Shown: one piece after another, positions 7,639 to 15,055 of the stretch
How the letters are laid out: each line of letters starts with the position of its first letter
How positions within the stretch are numbered: position 1 is the stretch's first letter
Assembly: GCF_003966975.1 (NCBI RefSeq)
Contig: NZ_AP018437.1
Span: 1,922,001 to 1,986,000 of the forward strand
Direction of reading: 5' to 3'
Length of the DNA: 64,000 bases
DNA from: Pelolinea submarina
Lineage (GTDB): Bacteria; Chloroflexota; Anaerolineae; Anaerolineales; Anaerolineaceae
Made by a program: the position numbers and the translations under genes
Notes under the pieces: generated by a model
Database searches by the model: none
What the model saw: only the letters and a program-made list of their open reading frames with translations
Told to the model about the DNA's origin: nothing

Positions 7639-8751
7639 ATGCCAATCACACCCTTCAAACTCGAACGCTATTTTGCTAAATATGAATTCAGCACACGCTA
7701 CCTGCTTTCCAGCTCGGACTGTGACGGCCTACCCATGCACGATCTGCTGGGGCTGGCAGACGGAGAATGCCGCGCTTTATGGGACAATTTGGCGTTGGGT
7801 TATACCGAATCGTTGGGACATCCACTGCTGCGGGAAGAAGTGGCGAAATTGTACAGCGGCATTAGCATGGAAGATGTTCTGTTAATCGTGCCGGAGGAAG
7901 GCATTTATATGGCAATGCAGAGCATCCTGCGGCCGGGCGACCACGTTATCTGTACTTTTCCGGGCTACCAGTCGCTCTATCAGATTGCGGCCGATAAAGG
8001 CTGTGAAGTGACCCAATGGCGGCCGGAAGAAGAATATGGCTGGCGCTTTAATCCGGATTTCCTGGAAGAAAACCTGCGGCCAAATACGCGCATGCTGGTG
8101 TTCAATTTCCCGCACAATCCCACCGGCTACCTGCCTTCACAGGAAGATTACGCACGTATCCTGGATTTTGCCAAAGCGCATGATTTATATGTGTTTTCGG
8201 ACGAAATGTACCGCTTGCTGGAGCTGGATCCGGCCGACCGTCTGCCTTCCGCTTGTGAGCAGTACGAAAAGGCAATAACGCTGTTCGGTATGTCCAAGAC
8301 TTTCGGTATGGCCGGCGTACGCCAGGGCTGGCTGGTTACGCGCGATCGTGAAATATTTGATCAATTGGCGGCGTACAAAGATTACACCACCATCTGCGGA
8401 AGCGCACCCAGCGAAATCCTGGCATTGATCGCGCTGCGCAACCGAATGAGTATCACCGCGTCTCATTTGGCACGCATCCGGCGCAACCTGGGGCTGCTGG
8501 ATGAGTTATTTGCGCGGCATGCCAACCTGTTTGAATGGACACGGCCGCGTGCCGGCACGATTGCATTTCCGAAAATAAAAATTGGCGAGGGCGCCATGTC
8601 TTTCTGCCAAAAATTGGTGAATGAGGCAGGGATTATGCTGCTGCCTTCCAGTGTGTATGATTACGATGACAGGCACGTGCGCTTGGGATTTGGGCGTGAA
8701 AATCTGCCGGAGGGACTGGAGAAGTTCGAGGAATACCTGAAAACATATTGA
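7639..8751 (+). CDS. PLP-dependent aminotransferase, class I/II fold
   Basis: A 370-residue fold-type I PLP enzyme. It catalyses transamination or a related reaction on an amino acid. The classic landmarks are visible: substrate/PLP contact NFPHNPTG (156-163), SDEMY (187-191), the Schiff-base lysine in SKTFGMAGVRQGW (Lys220) and the C-terminal carboxylate-binding arginine region RHVRLGFGRENL. Length is a little short for the class (usually 380-400). The ATG at 7639 has a weak AAGAGA ribosome site. A TATAAT at 7603-7608 lies between it and the ATP-grasp gene, so it may also be transcribed alone. The reaction is not assignable beyond the family. Confidence 0.87.
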   Translation: MPITPFKLERYFAKYEFSTRYLLSSSDCDGLPMHDLLGLADGECRALWDNLALGYTESLGHPLLREEVAKLYSGISMEDVLLIVPEEGIYMAMQSILRPGDHVICTFPGYQSLYQIAADKGCEVTQWRPEEEYGWRFNPDFLEENLRPNTRMLVFNFPHNPTGYLPSQEDYARILDFAKAHDLYVFSDEMYRLLELDPADRLPSACEQYEKAITLFGMSKTFGMAGVRQGWLVTRDREIFDQLAAYKDYTTICGSAPSEILALIALRNRMSITASHLARIRRNLGLLDELFARHANLFEWTRPRAGTIAFPKIKIGEGAMSFCQKLVNEAGIMLLPSSVYDYDDRHVRLGFGRENLPEGLEKFEEYLKTY

Positions 8752-8948
8752 TACTAAATTCGGGTAGAAAATAATAGGGATTATAAAATTAACTTAAGAA
8801 TTATTAATCAGAAATTCTTATATAATTAATCAGACTAAATAAAGCGCAATATTTATAAAAAAAATTTATTTGCTTGCAGGCTGGGGTTTGCGAATAATTA
8901 CCCGGTAAATCCAAATTAAATCCACAAGATGTGGGAGGGAATGTACGT

Positions 8949-9995
8949 ATGAAAAGATCAATTATTTTCTTTGTATTGATTGCCTTATTACTGTCAGCTT
9001 GCTCAAGCAGTACGGCAGCTCCAGCCGCGGCGGAAGCCGCTGCTATCGATGCACCGGTAACAACGCTGCGTGTGGCACAGCAATTCGGCTTGGGTTACGC
9101 TGCCCTGACCATCGCCGATGAACTCAACCTGTTCGAAAAATATTTACCCGGATTGCAGGTGGAGTGGCTGCAATTGGGCTCCGGCGGTGCTATCAACGAA
9201 GCCTTCATTGCCGGTGAGGTGGATGTTGCGGTGATGGGTATTCCACCTTTCCTGATTGGATGGGATAAGGGTATTCCCTGGCGGGTAGCTTCCGGTATGT
9301 GCGTGATGCCATTATCGCTGCAAACCTACAAGGATAATATCAACAGTTTGGCTGATTTTGGCCCGGACGATAAGATTGCTTATCCGGCTCCCGGCAGCAT
9401 CCAGCATATTCTGCTTTCAATGGCAGCCGAAAGACAATTGGGCAGCCCCACCGCTCTGGATGACATCGGCGTTGCCATGGCGCACCCGGATGCGGCTGCG
9501 GCATTGATGAACCAGAAGGATATCAGCGGGCATTTCACTTCACCCCCTTACAATTTCCAGGAACTCAGCCAGGCAGGCATTCATACTGTTGTGGACGGCA
9601 CGGAAGCTTTTGGTACCGAATTTACCTTCCTGGTTGCGGTAGCCTCGGAGGAACTATATGAAAATAATCCACAGGCGTATTCCGCGTTTGTGATGGGCAT
9701 TGCTGAAGCATCCGATTACATCAACCAGCATCCCCAGGAGGCCGCGGCTATCCTGGCCCCCAGCTTTGGGTTGGACGAGGAAACGACTTTGAAGTACCTG
9801 ACCTGGCCCGGAATGAATTACGTAACCACGCCTTTGGGCTTGATGGGTTTTTCAGACTTTATGCAAAATGCCGGTTACATTGAGAAAGTTCCTGAGACTG
9901 TGTCTGAAATTGCCTTCCCCAACGTGGTGGCGGCTATCGGGCAGCAGAGCGGAACATCCGGTGAACTGGAAACGTTACAATTCAGGCCTGAATAG
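8949..9995 (+). CDS. ABC transporter substrate-binding lipoprotein (NMT1/SsuA type)
   Basis: A 348-residue extracellular receptor for an ABC importer of the nitrate/sulfonate/taurine/hydroxymethylpyrimidine type. The lipoprotein signal ends LLLSAC with Cys18 as the predicted lipidation site, followed by an Ala/Ser-rich linker. The NMT1-like fold shows TLRVAQQFGLGYAALTIADE and the repeated GEVDVAVMGIPPFLIGWDKG. ATG 8949 is chosen over earlier starts because GGGAGG (8933-8938) gives suitable spacing and because a complete signal peptide results. It is the first gene of the importer operon and is followed by a hairpin that may lower read-through. The ligand is unknown. Confidence 0.85.
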   Translation: MKRSIIFFVLIALLLSACSSSTAAPAAAEAAAIDAPVTTLRVAQQFGLGYAALTIADELNLFEKYLPGLQVEWLQLGSGGAINEAFIAGEVDVAVMGIPPFLIGWDKGIPWRVASGMCVMPLSLQTYKDNINSLADFGPDDKIAYPAPGSIQHILLSMAAERQLGSPTALDDIGVAMAHPDAAAALMNQKDISGHFTSPPYNFQELSQAGIHTVVDGTEAFGTEFTFLVAVASEELYENNPQAYSAFVMGIAEASDYINQHPQEAAAILAPSFGLDEETTLKYLTWPGMNYVTTPLGLMGFSDFMQNAGYIEKVPETVSEIAFPNVVAAIGQQSGTSGELETLQFRPE

Positions 9996-10016
9996 ACTTA
10001 ATATGCATTAGAAAAG

Positions 10017-10052
10017 AAAAGAGCTAGACCAATATGGTTTTGGCTCTTTTTC
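10017..10052 (+). terminator. Intra-operon terminator/attenuator after the receptor gene
   Basis: Imperfect hairpin AAAGAGC..ACC-aatat-GGT..GCTCTTT followed by a T-run (10047-10052), lying between the receptor and the next operon gene. Partial termination here would give more receptor than membrane components, a common arrangement in ABC importers. Confidence 0.65.
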
Positions 10053-10086
10053 TGTTGAAAATGGAAAATGATTGAGAGGATTGCAG

Positions 10087-10671
10087 ATGGCTGAAATATC
10101 ATCAAAAATTACCTATTTTCTCAAACCGGGAAAAGAGAATACTGAACGAGTGCTTGAATTGGCCGGGGAGAAAGCTAAAGAACTGCACCTCTCAACCATT
10201 TTGGTTGCTTCAACTACGGGTTTTACGGCTGCCAGAGCTGTGGGGATGTTCCCCGGATTGAATATTGTGGTGGTAACGCACGCGGCCGGCTACATGGAAG
10301 CGGACGCGCAAGAGTTCGACCCGGCTGTCAGATCGCAAGTGGAAGCTGCGGGCGCGCGTGTGCTGACCGCCCAGCACACCTTCGCGGGTGTAAATCGCGC
10401 CATCCGCCAGACCCTGGGCGGCTACCAACCGGACGAGATTATTGCCAGCGTGCTGCGGCTGTTTGGTCAGGGCATGAAGGTGGTATGCGAGATTGCCATG
10501 ATGGCGGCGGATGCCGGATTGGTGTCCTGCAAAACACCCCTGATTGCCGTGGCTGGTACGCACCGCGGCGCCGATTTGGGTGTAGTGTTAATCCCGGCGA
10601 ATTCCTCCCGATTCTTCGATCTGGAAATCATCGAAATATTCTGCATGCCTTCCCGGCATCATCCAGAATAA
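10087..10671 (+). CDS. Stand-alone pyruvate kinase C-terminal (alpha/beta) domain protein
   Basis: A 194-residue protein matching the C-terminal allosteric domain of pyruvate kinase (PK_C fold) without the catalytic barrel. The opening ITYFLKPGKENTERVLELAGEKA and the STILVASTTGFTAARA motif are typical of these free-standing domains, whose function is not established. The C-terminal part contains AVAGTHRGADLGVVLIPA. ATG 10087 is chosen over the upstream start because the family begins at this point and a GAGAGGA element precedes it. It lies between the receptor and permease genes of an ABC importer, which suggests regulation or metabolism of the imported compound; that is inference. Confidence 0.75.
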   Translation: MAEISSKITYFLKPGKENTERVLELAGEKAKELHLSTILVASTTGFTAARAVGMFPGLNIVVVTHAAGYMEADAQEFDPAVRSQVEAAGARVLTAQHTFAGVNRAIRQTLGGYQPDEIIASVLRLFGQGMKVVCEIAMMAADAGLVSCKTPLIAVAGTHRGADLGVVLIPANSSRFFDLEIIEIFCMPSRHHPE

Positions 10672-10692
10672 ATAATTTATGGAAAAGAACTT

Positions 10693-11496
10693 ATGCCAAT
10701 ATTGAAAAAAGTAACCGAAAATAAAATTTTGCGACAAGCATTCTTCATCGCTATTTTACTGGGTGTGTGGCAGTACATTGTCTCCACCGGTAATTATTCG
10801 GAGTTGATCCTGCCCAACCTGCGCTCCATTTGGACGGCTCTGGTGGATTCCATTTCTACGGGAGAAATGGGAGAACGGACCGCGTATTCGTTGTACCTGA
10901 TCGGGAAAGCCCTTGCCATCGGCAGCGGCCTGGCACTCATCCTGACTGCCCTGGCCATGCTTTCACCGTTGTTCGCCGATTTTGTAAAAACGATTACCAC
11001 AATCTTCAACCCGCTGCCGGGTGTGGCACTCCTGCCCATCGCGCTGTTGTGGTTCGGGATCGGTGAAAATTCGATCCTCCTGATCCTGGTACATTCCATT
11101 ATTTGGCCGCTGATCCTGAACGCGACCACAGGATTTCGCTCGGTATCGCGCACGCAGCTGGAGGTGGGGCGCAACCTGGGACTGCGCGGGCTGAAACTGG
11201 TATCTTCCGTGATGGTGCCATCCGCTTTCCCGTACATCTTGACCGGCTTCAAGATTTCCTGGTCCAATTCCTGGCGTTCGCTGGTGGCTGCTGAAATGAT
11301 CTTCGGCGCCTCAGGCGGACAAGGCGGATTGGGCTGGCTGATCTACCAAAAACGCTTTTTCCTGCAAACCCCCTACGTCTTTGCGGCCCTGTTCGTAATC
11401 ATCTTAATCGGTATCCTGGTAGAAAACGTCATCTTCGCGCAGATTGAGAAATGGACCATCCAGCGCTGGGGCATGATCATTCAGAAGGAAAAGTAG
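10693..11496 (+). CDS. ABC transporter permease (nitrate/taurine/sulfonate type)
   Basis: A 267-residue inner-membrane permease with six predicted membrane spans (about 15-35, 75-95, 100-120, 125-145, 190-210, 235-255). The coupling-helix signature that contacts the ATPase is visible around GRNLGLRGLKLVSSVMVPSAFPYILTGFKISWSNSW, typical of the SsuC/TauC/NrtB family. It starts 21 nt after the pyruvate-kinase-domain gene and ends 2 nt before the ATPase gene, so all are translated from one mRNA. Confidence 0.9.
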   Translation: MPILKKVTENKILRQAFFIAILLGVWQYIVSTGNYSELILPNLRSIWTALVDSISTGEMGERTAYSLYLIGKALAIGSGLALILTALAMLSPLFADFVKTITTIFNPLPGVALLPIALLWFGIGENSILLILVHSIIWPLILNATTGFRSVSRTQLEVGRNLGLRGLKLVSSVMVPSAFPYILTGFKISWSNSWRSLVAAEMIFGASGGQGGLGWLIYQKRFFLQTPYVFAALFVIILIGILVENVIFAQIEKWTIQRWGMIIQKEK

Positions 11497-11498
11497 AT

Positions 11499-12296
11499 AT
11501 GGCAGACAAAGTTCTCATCGAAAATTTATTCGTCAAATTTGAAGGCGAGCAGGGCAATATTCAGGCGCTGGAGGATATCTCCTTTTCTGTCAAAGAAGGT
11601 GAATTTCTAACCATTCTGGGCCCATCCGGCTGCGGCAAGAGCACACTGATCCGTTCAATCGCCGGCTTCCAGAAACCGGAAAAGGGCCGTATTCTGTTGG
11701 GAAAAAGACAGGTCCATGAACCCGGACCGGACCGCATCATGGTCTTTCAGGAATTCGACCAGCTTTTCCCCTGGAAAACCGTCAAAAGCAACATTACCTA
11801 CGCCTTGAAAGTAAATGGAAAGGGAAAAGAAGAACGCGAACGCATGGCCGCGCATTACCTGGAGATGGTCAATTTGCAGGATTTTGGAGGAGCGTTCCCA
11901 CACCAGCTTTCGGGCGGCATGAAACAGCGCGCGGCTATCGCGCGTTCGCTGGCGCTCAACCCGGAGATTTTGTTGATGGATGAACCCTTTGGCTCACTGG
12001 ACGCTCAGACGCGCGCTGTCCTGCAATCAGAATTGGTGCGGTTGTGGCAGAAGGTGGGATCAACCATTATCTTCATCACGCACAATATCCAGGAAGCCAT
12101 TTTGCTGGGCGACCGCGTGATGGTCATGTCCAGCGCGCCGGGACGCATCAAGGACATCGTGGACGTGAACATCGCGCGCCCGCGCCTGCCGGAGACGCCG
12201 GAATTCATGGCGTTGTGGCACACGTTGTATGGCCTGCTGGAAACCAAACGCTTTGGCGAGAATGGCAAGAACAACACCATGCCGGGCAAGGATTAA
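11499..12296 (+). CDS. ABC transporter ATP-binding protein (SsuB/TauB type)
   Basis: A 265-residue ATPase that powers the importer. Walker A GPSGCGKST (41-49), Q-loop in VFQEFDQLFPWKT, signature LSGGMKQR (137-144), Walker B ILLMDEP (157-163), D-loop SLDAQTR and H-loop FITHN are all intact. ATG 11499 is chosen because it lies 2 nt after the permease stop and starts exactly at the conserved fold; the AGAAGGAAAAG upstream acts as ribosome-binding site. A longer in-frame start inside the permease gene is rejected. Confidence 0.92.
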   Translation: MADKVLIENLFVKFEGEQGNIQALEDISFSVKEGEFLTILGPSGCGKSTLIRSIAGFQKPEKGRILLGKRQVHEPGPDRIMVFQEFDQLFPWKTVKSNITYALKVNGKGKEERERMAAHYLEMVNLQDFGGAFPHQLSGGMKQRAAIARSLALNPEILLMDEPFGSLDAQTRAVLQSELVRLWQKVGSTIIFITHNIQEAILLGDRVMVMSSAPGRIKDIVDVNIARPRLPETPEFMALWHTLYGLLETKRFGENGKNNTMPGKD

Positions 12297-12334
12297 TTTA
12301 TCATTATCTTATTGTTATAAACTTATGGGTGAGT

Positions 12335-13537
12335 ATGACGAATCGTTTTGATGAAACGCGACAACTGGAGCGAATTGAAAAACTGGACCAGGGCCCGGTG
12401 CCGGTGGTGCTGGATGCCAACTGGGTTAATGCTTTGGGCATCATGCGCGGATTGGGCCAACTGGGCCTGAAATCGGTGGGCATCAATGATACCCCGGACG
12501 GGGTAGCCCTGTATTCACGGCATGTCATCGGGCTGGTGGGGCCGAACCCGCGCCGGGATCCACAGGGGCTGATCGACCTGCTGGTGCGTGTCGGGAAGCG
12601 CCTGAAGACCAAAGGCGTGCTGTTCCTGACCGACGATAATTACCTCAAAGCGCTCTCCCAACACAAAGCCGCGCTGGAACCCTATTACCATTTCACTTTC
12701 CCGGATTATGATGTGCTGGAGCGCTTGATGGACAAACGCCGCCAGTACAAGCTGGCGGATGATCTTGGCATTGCCACCCCACGCAGTATGCAGGTCGAGA
12801 AAGCCGAAGACATTGCCCAATGGCCGCAGGACGCCTACCCGGTGCTGGTTAAAGGCGTCAGCGGCAAGGATTTCTACCATCATTACCACAGCCAGGTCTT
12901 GGTCTTCCAGGCTAAAACAGAACTGGAAAAGATGCTGGCGGAAAAGCCGGCCATCCCGGTACTGCTTCAGGAACTTATACCCGGCGGCGAGGAGAACCTG
13001 TACACGGCCGGGATTTACATGAACGAAGCGGGAGAGGCCAAAGCCGTTTTCACCGGGCGCAAGCTGCGCCAGTATCCGCGTAACTTCGGCACCTGCACGG
13101 TGGGCGAGAGCCTGCCCTGCGCGGACATCGTGCAGCCGTCGATTGACCTGCTGCGCAAGCTGGAATTCTACGGCATCTCACAGGTGGAATACAAGTTCGA
13201 CGCGCGTGACGGCAGATACAAGCTGATCGAGGTCAACGGGCGTTTCTGGAAGTGGCACAGCCTGGCCACCGACAGCGGCGTCAACCTGGCTGCGGCGGCT
13301 TACTGCGACATCCTTGGACTACCGATGCCGCGCGTGACACCCCAGCGCTACGGACTGAAATGGCTGGAGCTGCCGGATGATTTTCGGGGCGTTTTGAAGG
13401 ATATCCAAGCGGGCGGGTTCCGCCTGGGCCGCTGGCTGCGTACTGTGGCGCCGCCCTTCGTCTTCAGCGTTTTCGCCTGGGATGACCCGCGGCCGTGGTG
13501 GAAAATGGTGTGGAAGAGTTTGACGAAGATGGGATAA
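12335..13537 (+). CDS. ATP-grasp carboxylate-amine ligase family protein
   Basis: A 400-residue ATP-grasp protein related to the carbamoyl-phosphate-synthase/D-Ala-ligase type. The N-terminal Rossmann part reads PVPVVLDANWVNALGIMRGLG. The ATP-grasp core shows YPVLVKGVSGKDFYHHYHS, PVLLQELIPGGEENLYTAGIY and the metal site QVEYKFDARDGRYKLIEVNGRFWKWHSLA. Similar proteins ligate amino acids or work on cell-surface sugars; the substrate is unknown here. It is co-directional with the ABC operon, 38 nt downstream. ATG 12335 is preferred; GTG 12329 is possible. A degraded copy of its last 30 codons lies at 13871-13961, evidence of a former tandem duplicate. Confidence 0.8.
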   Translation: MTNRFDETRQLERIEKLDQGPVPVVLDANWVNALGIMRGLGQLGLKSVGINDTPDGVALYSRHVIGLVGPNPRRDPQGLIDLLVRVGKRLKTKGVLFLTDDNYLKALSQHKAALEPYYHFTFPDYDVLERLMDKRRQYKLADDLGIATPRSMQVEKAEDIAQWPQDAYPVLVKGVSGKDFYHHYHSQVLVFQAKTELEKMLAEKPAIPVLLQELIPGGEENLYTAGIYMNEAGEAKAVFTGRKLRQYPRNFGTCTVGESLPCADIVQPSIDLLRKLEFYGISQVEYKFDARDGRYKLIEVNGRFWKWHSLATDSGVNLAAAAYCDILGLPMPRVTPQRYGLKWLELPDDFRGVLKDIQAGGFRLGRWLRTVAPPFVFSVFAWDDPRPWWKMVWKSLTKMG

Positions 13538-13561
13538 ACAAATTCAATTTAGGAGGGTGTT

Positions 13562-13831
13562 ATGACGAAGAAATATGTTTCCATTGAAGAAATTGCTAAT
13601 AAAGCCATTGCTATCATGAATAAAAGGATCACCAACGAAATCTTCCTGATCATCCAGAATAACCGTGAATTGATGCATGATTACTTACGGGCAGTGGAAG
13701 AACATAAGCTAGATAATGTCAATCGGAATATCGGTAAAGCGGTTAAAAATCAGTACCATCTGACCAATATGAATGACCGTGAAGATAATCCCTCATGTAC
13801 ACTCATTCAGAGCCACCAGAAGTTTGAATAA
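13562..13831 (+). CDS. Small conserved-looking hypothetical protein (89 aa)
   Basis: I do not recognise a functional family. The protein is 89 residues, with no signal peptide or membrane span, and is helical by composition. It has a recognisable middle of IQNNRELMHDYLRAVEEH and an end of CTLIQSHQKFE. A strong AGGAGG (13551-13556) precedes the ATG, which makes it a real gene. It lies between the ATP-grasp gene and the remnant of that gene's duplicate, so it may have been trapped between two copies. Base composition is more AT-rich than the neighbouring ATP-grasp gene, which hints at a separate origin. Confidence 0.6.
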   Translation: MTKKYVSIEEIANKAIAIMNKRITNEIFLIIQNNRELMHDYLRAVEEHKLDNVNRNIGKAVKNQYHLTNMNDREDNPSCTLIQSHQKFE

Positions 13832-13870
13832 TATCTTTACTTAAGAAAAATATATTAATCCTGGTCTGTA

Positions 13871-13961
13871 GCTGCGCACCATGGCGCCACCTTTCGTGTT
13901 TAGCGTATTTGCCTGGGATGATACGCGGCCGTGGGGGAAGATGATTTGGAAAAACAATTAA
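13871..13961 (+). pseudogene. Remnant of a duplicated ATP-grasp gene (last 30 codons)
   Basis: Reads LRTMAPPFVFSVFAWDD, then TRPWGKMIWKNN and a stop. This matches the C-terminus of the intact gene ending at 13537 (LRTVAPPFVFSVFAWDD and PRPWWKMVWKS). By eye about 80% of the nucleotides agree over 84 positions. Nothing of the remaining gene is visible upstream of 13871. It is therefore a 3' relic of a diverged paralogue, with no start or catalytic core. Confidence 0.8.
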
Positions 13962-13980
13962 TCGAAAGCGTTCTTAAAAA

Positions 13981-14544
13981 TCATTTTCTAAAGAATTTTC
14001 TTGTAAAAAATTGAATTCTAGACTTTATATTATTTCCATGTAATCTCCGTTCATCATAAAAACCTCCAAATCTTATATTATGATGAACTCTTTTATATTT
14101 TGTATAGATGTTGCATTCAGAATCAAAAACTGAGATTGATATAGTCGAACCGTTAAATAAACATTCTGAAATAACGCTACTTAGATGAAAATCAACGGGT
14201 TCACCTATTACTAGTGTTATTGGAAAATCTTTGTCTTGCTCAGAAAACATTGCCCCTGTAGGTACAGGATCAAATTCTCTTTGATTTTTATTCTTCAATG
14301 ATAAACTAATACTATTTATAGTGATTGGTTTATTTGTAGGATTTAAAAGTGTTATCTTATATTGCTCTACAAATTCAACCAGAACTAAGAGTATTATCAA
14401 ATTTTCTTTATTTTTCTTCCATTCTTCAACTTGGTGAATTGTAGAAAGAATGGCACCCCATAACGCAATCACGAAAGTGACAATAATTCCCCATGTAGTT
14501 AGAAAATTCTTTATAGAGACAAAAAGACTACTTATTAGCTCCAA
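13981..14544 (-). CDS. Hypothetical single-span membrane protein
   Basis: No family recognised. It is 187 residues with one clear N-terminal membrane span (about 17-36, WGIIVTFVIALWGAIL), followed by a short charged linker (VEEWKKNKENLI). A soluble domain rich in beta-type and polar residues follows (ITLLNPTNKPITINSISLSL), then a basic tail. The start is TTG at 14544, since no ATG is available, and the ribosome site is poor. The gene is noticeably AT-rich compared with surrounding genes and sits among gene remnants. This points to horizontal acquisition, so it could be an orphan of an incoming element. Confidence 0.5.
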   Translation of the reverse strand: MELISSLFVSIKNFLTTWGIIVTFVIALWGAILSTIHQVEEWKKNKENLIILLVLVEFVEQYKITLLNPTNKPITINSISLSLKNKNQREFDPVPTGAMFSEQDKDFPITLVIGEPVDFHLSSVISECLFNGSTISISVFDSECNIYTKYKRVHHNIRFGGFYDERRLHGNNIKSRIQFFTRKFFRK

Positions 14545-14659
14545 TGTATTAACCCCGTTTCTATTATTTTGTATATATGAAGTAAATATCGTGACTTATT
14601 TTGAGTATTAGAAGATATAAAAATTCAACCGTAATTATATACTGATTCAATCTTCAGTT

Positions 14660-14830
14660 TTATTTTAAAACTGGCAGACAATCCCCGCCGCGCGGCAGCA
14701 GGCCAATCGTGGCATCTGGATTTATTGCCAGCGCCTGATCCACGGCAGCCTGCAGCGAAGGGCAGGCTTTGAAACCCAGAACCCCCATCTCTTCATTTGA
14801 TAATCCATGCGACACCGCCAGAACGGCCTA
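14660..14830 (-). pseudogene. Broken C-terminus of a lactate racemase (LarA/DUF2088)-like gene
   Basis: Minus-strand reading gives AVLAVSHGLSNEEMGVLGF, then QAAVDQALAINPDATIGLLP, then RGGDCLPVLK and TAA (14662-14660). This pattern (SHGLS..E, a short helix, then a hydrophobic strand ending LPxGGDxLPVL) resembles the C-terminal segment of nickel-dependent lactate racemase-type proteins. An in-frame TAG (14830-14828) interrupts it and no start or upstream domain is found. The family assignment is from memory of the motif and is only moderately sure; that it is a coding remnant is clearer. The flanks, 14545-14659 and 14841-14992, are AT-rich with no genes seen. Confidence 0.45.
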
Positions 14831-15055
14831 GACCAGGTCGATGAATGAGACTATTGTTTCAAAAACGATAAGCATTATACTGATAATGTAAAGATATAAA
14901 ATCACGTTTCAATCCACCCACAATAAACCCCCAATAAAGATACAACAAGACACACTCAAAAGCCTATCTGTATTTAACCTTTTTGAAGATGGTTGAAAAC
15001 ATTTGGTTTAGCTTTTATTAATCGGTTTTTGCCAATAAAAGTCAGGAGGAATATC

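Noticed and set aside
8752..8948. Possible riboswitch (TPP or similar) upstream of the receptor lipoprotein
   Set aside because: The conserved TPP elements were looked for and are absent; the region is AT-rich with only a TATAAT-like box.
12044..12334. N-terminal extension of the ATP-grasp gene into the ABC ATPase gene
   Set aside because: It overlaps the strongly conserved ATPase frame and reads as low-complexity shadow sequence; the protein starts normally at 12335.
14906..14919. GTTTCAATCCACCC, similar to the end of some CRISPR repeats
   Set aside because: It occurs once, with no second repeat at spacer distance and no cas genes.
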